The position numbers and the translations under genes were made by a program. Positions 33,985 through 42,840 of a DNA stretch of 64,000 nt are shown here, piece after piece. The stretch is from Pseudoruegeria sp039972875 (GTDB taxonomy: Bacteria; Pseudomonadota; Alphaproteobacteria; Rhodobacterales; Rhodobacteraceae): contig JBDWMA010000006.1 in the NCBI GenBank assembly GCA_039972875.1, positions 62,001 through 126,000 on the forward strand, written 5' to 3'. The notes beneath the pieces were generated by a model. That model made no database searches. It was not told the origin of the DNA and saw only the letters and a program-made list of their open reading frames with translations. Position 1 is the first letter of the stretch. Every line of letters begins with the position of its first letter.

Positions 33985-35037
33985 TCAGTTGATTCGAACA
34001 CCGGTGTCCCTATCAAAAATGTGCAGATGCGCGTCCATTATTGTGCAGTGAACGGTGTCTCCAATCGACAGCGGATACCGCTCATTGAGGCTAACACGGA
34101 TGCCTTCGTTGGCGACATCCAACACAAGATTAAGCTTGTCGCCCGTATTTTCAATCGACAACAGTTTACCACTAAAATGCGCGTTTTCACTGTCCGCGAT
34201 CCGAATATGTTCTGGGCGGAACCCAACTGTAATATCCTGACTGACATCGACATCATGAGAAAGAGTTGTGCCTATTACGCTGAGACCAACTCCGGCCTCC
34301 ATACGCCCGTCGATCACATTCATAGGCGGAGAGCCGACAAAGCTAGCGACAAAAACGCTGGCAGGACGATCATACAATTCCAGAGGCGGTGCGAATTGCT
34401 CTATCCGGCCTTTGTTTAGCAACATAACACGATCTGCCATGGTTAACGCTTCGACCTGATCATGGGTTACGTAGACAGATGTCACACCAAGGCGTTGTTG
34501 CAGATTGCGGATCTCACTGCGCATTTGAACCCGCAGCTTTGCATCAAGATTTGAGAGCGGTTCGTCGAATAGAAACACCTTTGGTTCACGCACAATGGCC
34601 CGCCCCATGGCAACCCGCTGACGTTGCCCCCCTGAAAGATCTCGGGGTTTGCGATCAAGATAGGACGTCAAATTAAGAAGCTCTGCCGCATCAGCAACGC
34701 GGGTCTTCCGTTCCGCTTTGTCCAACCCCATCAACTCCAGCGGAAAATCAATATTCTGCGCCACTGTCATATGCGGGTACAGCGCATAGGATTGAAAAAC
34801 CATCGCAATATCACGCTCTCTCGGGCCTAGATCAGTGACGTTCATGCCATCGATCTTGATCGCCCCGCTCGTCGCATCTTCTAATCCTGCAATTATGCGC
34901 AAAAACGTAGATTTACCGCAGCCACTTTCTCCAAGAATAGCGATGAACTCACCCTCGGTGATTTCTGCGGTTAGCCCATGTAAGACCTGCACCGCGCCAA
35001 AAGATTTCGTCAGGTTTTCAACAGATAGATTGGCCAT
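33985..35037 (-). CDS. ABC transporter ATP-binding protein, MalK/UgpC type
   Basis: Energy-coupling subunit of a carbohydrate importer. The 350-residue protein has Walker A GESGCGKST, the Q-loop in MVFQSYALYPHMT, the LSGGQRQRVAMGRAI signature, Walker B FLFDEPLSNLDAKLR, the switch histidine in VTHDQ, and a C-terminal TOBE regulatory domain (about 235-350) as in MalK-like ATPases. It is the last gene of the sugar-import operon and overlaps the sulfatase stop (TAATG). Confidence 0.93.
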   Translation of the reverse strand: MANLSVENLTKSFGAVQVLHGLTAEITEGEFIAILGESGCGKSTFLRIIAGLEDATSGAIKIDGMNVTDLGPRERDIAMVFQSYALYPHMTVAQNIDFPLELMGLDKAERKTRVADAAELLNLTSYLDRKPRDLSGGQRQRVAMGRAIVREPKVFLFDEPLSNLDAKLRVQMRSEIRNLQQRLGVTSVYVTHDQVEALTMADRVMLLNKGRIEQFAPPLELYDRPASVFVASFVGSPPMNVIDGRMEAGVGLSVIGTTLSHDVDVSQDITVGFRPEHIRIADSENAHFSGKLLSIENTGDKLNLVLDVANEGIRVSLNERYPLSIGDTVHCTIMDAHLHIFDRDTGVRIN

Positions 35038-36569
35038 TATACGCGCTCCGCTGCAGGGGTAAGATCAAGTCGCTCAAATGCCTCAGGCGGGGCGTTGTTG
35101 CGTTGCATTTCTTGTGTCAGCTTTTCGGCCATTGCCGCGTGCAAAGTGGGATCGGCCAAAGGGGTTTCTTGTTTTGGATCTGCAGTGACGTCAAACAACA
35201 GCGTGTCACTCCCGACTATCGCTGCCGGCCCATGCGAACTATACCAGGGGGATTGTTCAATCACCGGAATGCGCATCACCGGAAAGCCTTCAGCGTAATC
35301 AATGCCCGACACCAGCACCGCCTGTCGCATTTCATCTTGGACAAAATGCTCACGCATGTGACTTGGTATCAATGTATATTGATACAGCTCTTGTGACAGC
35401 AGATTTTCGGGATATCGGAAATAGCTGTACCGCCCATCTGTCACATTTATTGCCCCACCAAAGTAGCCAAAGATCACACAGTCGTGGTTTATGGCATCAG
35501 AATCAGACAAAACAGGCAACAAAGATTTGCCGCGTACAGCATTGGGGATATCACAGCCAAATGCTTCTAGGAACGTCGGCATTAGATCGATCGTCTGGCT
35601 TAATGCGTTGCGCGACTGTCCCCCTGCATCGACGTGGTCAGGATGGTGCACAAAGAGTGGGATATGGGCAATTTCTTGATATGCTGGCATTCGGTTTTTC
35701 GCCCACCAATCATGTTCCCCCGTCAGATATCCATGGTCGGTTGAGACAACCAACATCGTATCGTCCCACATCCCCAACGCATCCATCTGGTCCAACAACC
35801 GCCCCATTTGCGCATCACAATGCGCAAGTAAAGCCATGTAATTAGCGCGCAGTTCATCGGCTTCGTCCTTGGCTTGCGTTACCTGCGCATAAGGTGGCCA
35901 ATCACGAGTCGGGCCATCGTATTCTGACGGAAACTGCTGTCGCCACCGTTCTGGGGCGTGAAAGGGTTCATGGGGATCAAACGTTTCGATCTGCAAAAAC
36001 CAATTGTCGGCGTCTTTATTCACCTCAAGAAATTCGCATCCAAGGTCGAAACATTGAACCGACGAAAAATCTGCCTCTTCTTTCACATAATCACGATTGA
36101 TCATGTTGTGCAGCGGCAGTTCTCCGGGGGTCTCTCCATATTGATCGGCGTGATACTGGCGCCGATAACGGCTAAGGTCGGGGTTCACATGACCTTTCCA
36201 CCCATCGCCTTCTTGTCCCCGCAGAAACTCAAAGCTGGTAAAGGCATCCTGATACCCCGCCCCTCCGACCTCAAGATAATGATAATGGTCGGTAACGAGG
36301 TGGGAATAAATGTCCTGTTTTTTTAGGATGTCAGTCATAGCTGTATCAAAAGGCTCTAATGGCCCCCAACTGCGGTGCATAAAATTCAACCGCCCGGTTT
36401 GTAAATCACGTCGCGCAGGCATGCACGGCAAGCTACCAACGTAATGGCTATCGAACCGCACTGATTTTTCAGCGAGCCGTTGAAAGTTCGGGGTCTTCAT
36501 CAGATCAGACCCATAGGGCTCTAGGAAATGCCGGTTCAACGTATCAAAAAGTACAAAGATCGCGCGCAT
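35037..36569 (-). CDS. Type I sulfatase, apparently cytoplasmic
   Basis: A 510-residue arylsulfatase-fold enzyme that hydrolyses sulfate esters. The formylglycine motif CxPxR is CMPAR at residues 49-53, so Cys49 should be converted to formylglycine; metal-site elements include Asp9 (VLFDTLNRH) and STDHGYLTGEHDWWAKN (split at DHGYLTGEHD). There is no signal peptide, unlike most sulfatases, which suggests that sulfated sugar is taken up whole by the adjacent ABC transporter and desulfated inside. It lies between the epimerase-like gene and the ATPase gene. Confidence 0.9.
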   Translation of the reverse strand: MRAIFVLFDTLNRHFLEPYGSDLMKTPNFQRLAEKSVRFDSHYVGSLPCMPARRDLQTGRLNFMHRSWGPLEPFDTAMTDILKKQDIYSHLVTDHYHYLEVGGAGYQDAFTSFEFLRGQEGDGWKGHVNPDLSRYRRQYHADQYGETPGELPLHNMINRDYVKEEADFSSVQCFDLGCEFLEVNKDADNWFLQIETFDPHEPFHAPERWRQQFPSEYDGPTRDWPPYAQVTQAKDEADELRANYMALLAHCDAQMGRLLDQMDALGMWDDTMLVVSTDHGYLTGEHDWWAKNRMPAYQEIAHIPLFVHHPDHVDAGGQSRNALSQTIDLMPTFLEAFGCDIPNAVRGKSLLPVLSDSDAINHDCVIFGYFGGAINVTDGRYSYFRYPENLLSQELYQYTLIPSHMREHFVQDEMRQAVLVSGIDYAEGFPVMRIPVIEQSPWYSSHGPAAIVGSDTLLFDVTADPKQETPLADPTLHAAMAEKLTQEMQRNNAPPEAFERLDLTPAAERV

Positions 36570-36571
36570 GA

Positions 36572-37633
36572 TTATGCTGGTACCTCTTTTAGGGCAGCAG
36601 CGCTGCCGATGCTAATTTCCAAGCCAAACGCACGACTCTCTCCGGGCTTTAGGATTGGCATTTCATCGTGGGCACGCGCTGCTGCACGGGACCGCTGCGC
36701 TGTCGTGCAGGGCTCTACCCCAATCATGGTGCAGCCTTCGCTGCGCAACCGAAGGAGTTGCAGATACGGCAACGTGTCTGCGGTATAGGAAAGGCAAACC
36801 GAACGGTCGTTGCGCGGATCAACCACCTGACAGCGAGCCATCCCATCCCTTGGCGTTTGCCGGTGCACTGATAATTCGGCCACGGGATCATCAGATGGAA
36901 CTCCGATGTTTGCCAATGGATCGTGGTCACTCCCGCGCCAAACCTCTGTTGCCTGATCAAGGGTCACCCTCGTATCCGCATTGACCAACGGATACCCAAG
37001 GTTGAGGTGGTACAGCATCATATTCGGCATATCTGTAGCGCCAATATTGGTAACCCGATCACGAATAAACAGACGTGAGCCTCCAAGCGGGGCTTCGATC
37101 CGTCGATGCAAACGAAGGGCGCCCCGAAACATCATGGATTGGGTTACCTCACCCTCACACCAAATCAAGGGCTCAGCGGCATTTTCATCAATGCCATATC
37201 CCACCAGCCGCGCTGGTTGGTTGGCCCCCGCACCATGGAGCGGATAGGCGATGTTTTCGGTTGGATGCAGCGGTGCGTGTTGTGCTGCCTCGTGTTCGGG
37301 CTGTCGGATATGATCAAACCCACAGGTATTTAAAAACCCGTTCATCCCGGTCAGCCACCCCTGTCCACCTTCGCTGTGGGGATCGATAAGCGCCGCACTC
37401 CGGTATCCGGCTGGGGTATGAAAGGACAGAGTCTGCCCGTTTATGGCAAGCCGCCCGATGTCAAATGTACGATCAATGATGATCTCAGCCTCAAGCCCAC
37501 CGCCGGTCCGCAGCTCAAGAACCCGAACACCACGTTCCGCGCCATCGCCCAAAATGACTGAACGAATATCAGCATAGGCGCTGAGCGCTCCATATTGCTG
37601 GCGCAATGCAGAGACGGGGGTGAGCGGGATCAT
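36572..37633 (-). CDS. Aldose-1-epimerase-like protein (DUF4432 type)
   Basis: A 353-residue protein of the galactose-mutarotase-like fold. Features recalled for the DUF4432 group are visible: DRTFDIGRLAING, HTPAGY, GMNGFLNTCGFDHI (split at FLNTCGFD), YPLHGAGANQPARL and MMLYHLNLGYPL. The family probably interconverts anomers or isomers of an unusual sugar. Its ATG overlaps the stop of the upstream permease (ATGA), so it belongs to the same transcript; with the sulfatase it should act on the imported substrate. Confidence 0.78.
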   Translation of the reverse strand: MIPLTPVSALRQQYGALSAYADIRSVILGDGAERGVRVLELRTGGGLEAEIIIDRTFDIGRLAINGQTLSFHTPAGYRSAALIDPHSEGGQGWLTGMNGFLNTCGFDHIRQPEHEAAQHAPLHPTENIAYPLHGAGANQPARLVGYGIDENAAEPLIWCEGEVTQSMMFRGALRLHRRIEAPLGGSRLFIRDRVTNIGATDMPNMMLYHLNLGYPLVNADTRVTLDQATEVWRGSDHDPLANIGVPSDDPVAELSVHRQTPRDGMARCQVVDPRNDRSVCLSYTADTLPYLQLLRLRSEGCTMIGVEPCTTAQRSRAAARAHDEMPILKPGESRAFGLEISIGSAAALKEVPA

Positions 37634-38469
37634 TTGACAGCCCCAGCAGTCAATCCCTTGACGATAAAACGTTGACCAAACAATAAAGCCAAAAGTGCAG
37701 GAATGGCGGATAGAACAGAGGCCGCGGCCATTTGGGTATATTTGATCTCATTCTCTTGGGCAAACTTGGCGATTCCGACGGGTACTGTAGCCGATGTGTT
37801 GTTTGTCAGCGCGAGAGCAACGGGAAACTCATTCCAACTAAAGATAAAGACAAGAATACCGGTCGACACCAAACCTGGCATCATGATCGGGATTACGATC
37901 CGCCAGATGGTCTTGGCAAATCCTGCTCCATCAATAAAAGCGGCCTCTTCCAACTCTTTCGGGATCTCTCGCAAAAAAGAGGACAGCAGCCAAAGCGACA
38001 TCGGCAGATGCAGTGTTGTATGGGCAAGGATCAAGGCGATAGTGTCATTGGCCAACCCGACACCCCGGAACAATTCATACCATGCGCCCGCCAGCGTGAC
38101 CGGCGGGACGAGATTGAACACAACCGCCCACAACAGAAACAAGTTCACTACCCAATTTGGCCAGCGCAGACGCAACAAAGAATACCCTGCCAAAAACCCA
38201 ATGGTCATAGCTGCTAGCGTGCTGATGGATGCAACAATGATAGAATTTAGAAAGTTGCGGGCAAACAGGGATGTGTTACCAAATAACACCTCATCGTAAT
38301 TCATCGTGACTGGGGAGAATTTGACCGACCCCATCAACAAAGCGATTTGCGTTTTGAAAGAGGCCAAGGCGATCCACAGAAAAGGCCCGATCGTCAGCAC
38401 CGCGGCCAGAAATAAAAACCCAAGCAGGACACGATCCACCGTAATGCGTTGTTTGCTATGCGTGCTCAT
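37630..38469 (-). CDS. Carbohydrate ABC transporter permease, MalG type
   Basis: Inner-membrane subunit of 279 residues with six hydrophobic segments and the EAA loop ELEEAAFIDGAGFAKTIWRIVIP (split at EEAAFIDGAG) that contacts the ATPase. The C-terminal end KGLTAGAVK is typical of MalG-like permeases. ATGA overlaps join it to the genes on both sides. Confidence 0.92.
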   Translation of the reverse strand: MSTHSKQRITVDRVLLGFLFLAAVLTIGPFLWIALASFKTQIALLMGSVKFSPVTMNYDEVLFGNTSLFARNFLNSIIVASISTLAAMTIGFLAGYSLLRLRWPNWVVNLFLLWAVVFNLVPPVTLAGAWYELFRGVGLANDTIALILAHTTLHLPMSLWLLSSFLREIPKELEEAAFIDGAGFAKTIWRIVIPIMMPGLVSTGILVFIFSWNEFPVALALTNNTSATVPVGIAKFAQENEIKYTQMAAASVLSAIPALLALLFGQRFIVKGLTAGAVK

Positions 38470-39344
38470 TGGCTGCGGCTCCTCTGGCGAGTCATGGCGA
38501 CCCCGATAGCGGTGGCGATGATAAAGATCACAGAGACAGACATCGCCGATCCGTAACCGGGATTATCCTGCACAAAAAACCGTTGGTAGATGGTAAAGCT
38601 GATCACCTCTGTGGATGTCCCCGGCCCACCTCCGGTCAAAAGGTAGACCTCATCAAACACTTTAAAGGCAATGATGGCGCGGAATACAAAAGTCGTAAAA
38701 ATGGCAGGCCAGAGCAGCGGTAATGAGATGCGTCGAAACTCTTTCCATTTGCTCGCACCGTCTATCTGAGCGGCCTCAGATACATCCTTGGGCAAAGCCT
38801 CGACTGCGGCCAACAGCAACAAAAATGAAAACGGGGTCCAATGCCAAATGTCCACAATGATGACAGACATTAGCGCCAGTGAAGATGAGCCAAGCCAATC
38901 AATTGGCCCCAATCCAATGAGATCAAGCGCCTGGTTCACAATTCCGAACTGGTAATTATACATCAGACGCCAGATGGCACCGATGATGATCCCGGGGATC
39001 AAGATGGGCAATAAAAACAATGTCCGGTACGCCCGTGATCTGCGGCCCAGTCGCGAACAGGCAAGCGCCAACATTAAGCCGATGAAAACCTGAGCCGACG
39101 TCGCACAAACCACCAAGATAATCGTATTTAGGATGCCCGCTTTGAACAATGCGTCTGAAGCCAATGCAGCATAATTATCGAAGCCGACCCAATCCCATTG
39201 GGCTTCTCCGCCCACCCAAGTGACCTCTGCAAAGCTCAGAGCAACAAGGTTAAACAGCGGCAACGCCGAAAGAAGGACAAGAAACAACAAGGCCGGAACA
39301 AGAGATAGGAACTTGGCCACCTGTCGGTTGTTTGATTGTGCCAT
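38466..39344 (-). CDS. Sugar ABC transporter permease, MalF type
   Basis: A 292-residue permease with six membrane segments and the EAA loop VSEAAQIDGASKWKEFRRI (split at AAQIDGASK). I start it at ATG 39344 (MAQSNNRQVAKFL), with GGTGG five bases upstream; the longer frame to 39422 adds a Pro/Ala-rich tail that runs into the ribosome-binding region after the binding-protein gene. It pairs with the MalG-type permease to form the channel. Confidence 0.9.
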   Translation of the reverse strand: MAQSNNRQVAKFLSLVPALLFLVLLSALPLFNLVALSFAEVTWVGGEAQWDWVGFDNYAALASDALFKAGILNTIILVVCATSAQVFIGLMLALACSRLGRRSRAYRTLFLLPILIPGIIIGAIWRLMYNYQFGIVNQALDLIGLGPIDWLGSSSLALMSVIIVDIWHWTPFSFLLLLAAVEALPKDVSEAAQIDGASKWKEFRRISLPLLWPAIFTTFVFRAIIAFKVFDEVYLLTGGGPGTSTEVISFTIYQRFFVQDNPGYGSAMSVSVIFIIATAIGVAMTRQRSRSQ

Positions 39345-39437
39345 AAGGCCCACCACCAGAAACGTAGAGTTATAAAGACGTCCAAATAGGACAGGAAATG
39401 CGGCCGGGGCGGAGGGCGCCACCGGCCTTGGGAGGAA

Positions 39438-40784
39438 TTATCCTTCCAGATCGGGCAGTTTGCCTGTTTCATAACCTGCGTCCACCATAATCTTTTCGAT
39501 GTCGGTGGCCATGCTGTTCAACGCTTCTACTGGGGTGATCTCTCCGGCGACGGTTCGGTTCAGGCCCACCTCAAGAACAGAAACAATTTCTGACCCTTCA
39601 GGAATGGTCCAGAGACGTTTTGCCGTGGGTGACGCTGTACGCATGGTCAGCATATACCGGTTTTCGGGCTTATCTGCGAAATCGGATTCGTAAGCTGCCG
39701 CCGAGACCGGAGAGCCCCCCATTTCTGCATAAGCAATCTGTGTCTCAGGCTTTTGAAACCAATCTAAAAACGCCAGCGCTGCGGTCTTGTGATCATCATC
39801 AATGTTCTTAGGAATGCCACCGAGCCAATGACCCAAGGCCGGCGCAGATTCTTGATCGGGCGCATGAGGGATGTTCATATAGCCGATCTTACCCGGAACA
39901 ATGGATTTATTGGGATCATCCATCTGCGACTGGGCTGCCGCGGGCAGCACGGCATGGGCAGCACGTCCCGTGACCAGATACTGGATCAGATCACCTTGCT
40001 CCATGCTTGCCGGGTTTTCAGGACCGACCTCGCGCGCAAAGTTAACATATGTTTCTAGTGCATCCAGCGCCTCTGGGCTGTTGATTGTCACCATGAAGTC
40101 ACCATTGCCTTCGTCCCGGAACAGCCCACCGCCGTGACTTATTAGATAAGGCCAATAGTCCCACGTGATCGAAATGGTTGCCCGCGCACTGCGCTGCATC
40201 ATACCGACCATCTCTGGGGGATTATGAAGTGCCTTGGCATTGGCCAACAATTCATCCCAAGTCTCAGGGATGCTCAGGCCGTTTTCTTCGTATAGATCCT
40301 GCCGGTAGAACATCATGGTGATATTTGGGTTCACTGGAATTGTCAGCAAATCTCCGGTTTCACAATTTACGGTTTTGGTTTTTGCATCAAAACAGATCGT
40401 ATCGTCATAGGTATACATCTGAGGATCGATCTTAAACTCTGAATCGATGCTATTGAGCGGCGCAAGAAAACCACCGTGGTACATTTCAGGATAGAAAATA
40501 CCATTGACGATCAGGATGTCATATTCACTTTCTTCTGAACGCACAGCATTGCGCTGTTTTTCAAGACTGCCCGCATAGGGGTTCACATCCAGCGTCACTT
40601 CGTTACCGGTTTCGTCTTCGTATTTCTCAACAATATTGGCAAACCCAGCAAGCCAGGGCGATTGATTGATCACGATATTGATCGGCGTCAGGTCCTGCGC
40701 CTGCCCCATACTCGCGGTCGAAATGCAAAGCGCCGCGGTCAGCGATGTACAGGTCATGCGTCCAATGGATGAAAGTGCTGTCAT
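39438..40784 (-). CDS. Extracellular solute-binding protein of a sugar ABC transporter
   Basis: Periplasmic receptor of the importer, 448 residues. A signal peptide ends near SMGQAQDL (about residue 30). The mature protein shows the family-1 binding-protein pattern: INIVINQSPWLAGF, DILIVNGIFYPEMYHGG, and DLYEENGLSIPETWDELLANAKAL (split at PETWDELL). AGGGAGGA ahead of ATG 40784 is a strong ribosome-binding site, fitting the high level normally needed for receptors. First gene of the operon, divergent from the LysR gene. Confidence 0.92.
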   Translation of the reverse strand: MTALSSIGRMTCTSLTAALCISTASMGQAQDLTPINIVINQSPWLAGFANIVEKYEDETGNEVTLDVNPYAGSLEKQRNAVRSEESEYDILIVNGIFYPEMYHGGFLAPLNSIDSEFKIDPQMYTYDDTICFDAKTKTVNCETGDLLTIPVNPNITMMFYRQDLYEENGLSIPETWDELLANAKALHNPPEMVGMMQRSARATISITWDYWPYLISHGGGLFRDEGNGDFMVTINSPEALDALETYVNFAREVGPENPASMEQGDLIQYLVTGRAAHAVLPAAAQSQMDDPNKSIVPGKIGYMNIPHAPDQESAPALGHWLGGIPKNIDDDHKTAALAFLDWFQKPETQIAYAEMGGSPVSAAAYESDFADKPENRYMLTMRTASPTAKRLWTIPEGSEIVSVLEVGLNRTVAGEITPVEALNSMATDIEKIMVDAGYETGKLPDLEG

Positions 40785-40856
40785 GGTATCCTCCCTAAGA
40801 TCTGCGTCATGTTCACGTGAGGAAGCTAAAACTACAAGTTTCTTTTCTTTTGATTT

Positions 40857-40876
40857 GTATATCCTTTTGGAATACC
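40857..40876. promoter_or_regulatory. Imperfect inverted repeat in the LysR/ABC intergenic region
   Basis: GTATATCC and GGAATACC flank TTTT, matching as inverted repeats apart from one extra base. It lies between the divergent start codons, 73 bases from the binding-protein gene and 31 from the LysR gene, where a LysR-type regulator would bind. The match to a T-N11-A box is loose. Confidence 0.35.
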
Positions 40877-40907
40877 TTGACGCAAACTATCTTTAGGTGT
40901 GCACTCC

Positions 40908-41828
40908 GTGATAAATATCCGCCAATTCCGCCACTTTATTGCCGTCCTTGAACACGGTAGCCTCCTTGGGGCCTCTAGTGAATTGAACATAAGCCAACCC
41001 GCACTCAGCAAAAGCATCGCCTCAATTGAAAGTTACTACAATGTCGCGCTATTCAGGCGTTTGCCGCGTGGTGTAGAGCCGACAGGATTTGCGCTAACTC
41101 TGGAACCACACGCCAGACGCATTTTATTTGATGTCGCCGAAAGCCAAGCCGAAGTCGCCACAGTTGCCGCAGGATCATCAGGTCGGATAGCTGTCGGAAC
41201 GGGTTCATCTTTTGTGGGCGGGCTTGCTGAGGTCATGCACGATTTTGACCATGATTTTCCGAATGTTGAATTCACAGTACTAACGGACCATGCTCATAAT
41301 TTGCGACGCGCTTTGCTGGGCAACCGAATAAACTTTTACATCGGAATGGCCAACAATGAGTTCGACGAAGGGCGATTTGATGTTCAAACCCTGTTCGCGG
41401 ATCGGTTTACTGGGCTGTGCGCGCCCGAGCATCCATTCAAGGGTAAAACGGTTGGGCCTGAGCAACTGGCCAAACATGAATGGATTTTCCCCAACCTCGA
41501 GGAACCCGCACGCGATGCTTTGGATGCCTATTTCATCAGCAACAAACAGATCCCTCCACGCGTAAAGATCACCACGAACGCCGAACACATCATGCGGCGT
41601 TTTTTGATCGGTAGACGATACCTCAGCGTCACCCCCTTGACCAATATCGAACTTCCTGAATTTCAAGGGTTTGGGCAATTTCGTCTCAGAGGTTTCGAAT
41701 TCGAACGAAAAGTCGGGATCGTGCGTCGGAAAAACGCGATGTCCAGCCCCCTAGTGGAGACCTTTATAAAGCGGCTATCTCATCAGGTGAACAGTATGCA
41801 TCTAAAAGGTGGTCAGAGCCCTGCCTGA
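40908..41828 (+). CDS. LysR-family transcriptional regulator
   Basis: A 306-residue regulator with the N-terminal winged helix-turn-helix (FIAVLEHGSLLGASSELNISQPALSKSIASIE, split at LNISQPALSKSI) and a C-terminal substrate-binding domain starting near residue 90. GTG 40908 is preferred to GTG 40899 because AGG lies ten bases before it. It is divergent from the sulfatase-ABC operon and most likely controls it in response to the imported sugar or a breakdown product. Confidence 0.9.
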   Translation: MINIRQFRHFIAVLEHGSLLGASSELNISQPALSKSIASIESYYNVALFRRLPRGVEPTGFALTLEPHARRILFDVAESQAEVATVAAGSSGRIAVGTGSSFVGGLAEVMHDFDHDFPNVEFTVLTDHAHNLRRALLGNRINFYIGMANNEFDEGRFDVQTLFADRFTGLCAPEHPFKGKTVGPEQLAKHEWIFPNLEEPARDALDAYFISNKQIPPRVKITTNAEHIMRRFLIGRRYLSVTPLTNIELPEFQGFGQFRLRGFEFERKVGIVRRKNAMSSPLVETFIKRLSHQVNSMHLKGGQSPA

Positions 41829-41957
41829 CTTCACACGACAATGGCTACTCAACTAAAATGCAAAAACGAGACAGGGTGGCACAAACGTAATTTTTGGGCT
41901 AAATCGCCGCTAACCTCGTTTTGAAGACATTTTTGCTATCGCATCGGAAACCAAGCC

Positions 41958-42833
41958 TTGTTTACCGCAACCCTACTGACCGCCCCTTCAACTCCTTCTT
42001 TGGATCTCGCGACAACCGAAGCCCTACGCAATGCTTGGGGCGGTACAGACATCCTATGGCTTTCCCCGGGAGAGGCCGCAGAGTTTGCCATTGAAATGAT
42101 CCCAACAAACCTCTGGGACGTTTGGGCGGATCTACAAAAAGTCGGCATTGACTTGATCGTGCTGCCCACAGCGAACCGTGCCAAAAAAATGCTACTGGCA
42201 GATATGGACAGCACGATGATCCGGCAAGAATGCATCGATGAACTCGCTGCAGAAGCTGGTGTCGGCGAGCGAGTGGCAGATATCACCGCACGCGCAATGA
42301 ACGGTGAGTTGGATTTCAACGATGCCCTGAAAGAGCGCGTTGGATTATTAAAGGGTCTTCCGGAATCCGTAATCGACAAAGTCCTTGCAGAACGGATTGA
42401 TCTGATGCCCGGCGGCAAAACACTGCTGACAACCATGAAAGCAAATGGAGCCTACGCGGCATTGGTGTCTGGTGGATTTACCGCTTTTACCGCCAAGGTT
42501 GCGGCAGAACTTGGGTTTGATCAAAACCGCGCAAATACTCTGAACATAGAGGGCGGCCAGCTGACTGGGACTGTCGGAATGCCTATATTGGGGCGCGAGG
42601 CCAAGGTTCATGCTTTGAATGAAATCACCGCCGAGCTCGGTATTTCATCCGACGACGTCATGGCCGTTGGCGATGGTGCAAATGATCTGGGCATGTTGGG
42701 GTTGGCGGGGGCCGGCGTCGCATTGCACGCCAAACCCTCGGTCGCGGCAGAGTGTGAGATCCGCATCAACCACGGGGATTTGACAGCTCTGTTGTACATC
42801 CAAGGATACAGCAAAACTGATTTTTCCGCCTAG
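41958..42833 (+). CDS. serB: Phosphoserine phosphatase
   Basis: HAD-superfamily enzyme that releases serine from phosphoserine, the last step of the pathway begun by serA and serC. Of 291 residues, the nucleophile pair is Asp82/Asp84 in LLADMDSTMI, then LVSGGFTAF, a Lys in the GREAKVHAL region and GDGANDLGML with the metal-binding Asp. The N-terminal 70 residues form the usual regulatory part. The only fitting start is TTG 41958, with GGAA eight bases upstream. It converges on the asparaginase gene seven bases downstream. Confidence 0.94.
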   Translation: MFTATLLTAPSTPSLDLATTEALRNAWGGTDILWLSPGEAAEFAIEMIPTNLWDVWADLQKVGIDLIVLPTANRAKKMLLADMDSTMIRQECIDELAAEAGVGERVADITARAMNGELDFNDALKERVGLLKGLPESVIDKVLAERIDLMPGGKTLLTTMKANGAYAALVSGGFTAFTAKVAAELGFDQNRANTLNIEGGQLTGTVGMPILGREAKVHALNEITAELGISSDDVMAVGDGANDLGMLGLAGAGVALHAKPSVAAECEIRINHGDLTALLYIQGYSKTDFSA

Positions 42834-42840
42834 ACAAAGG

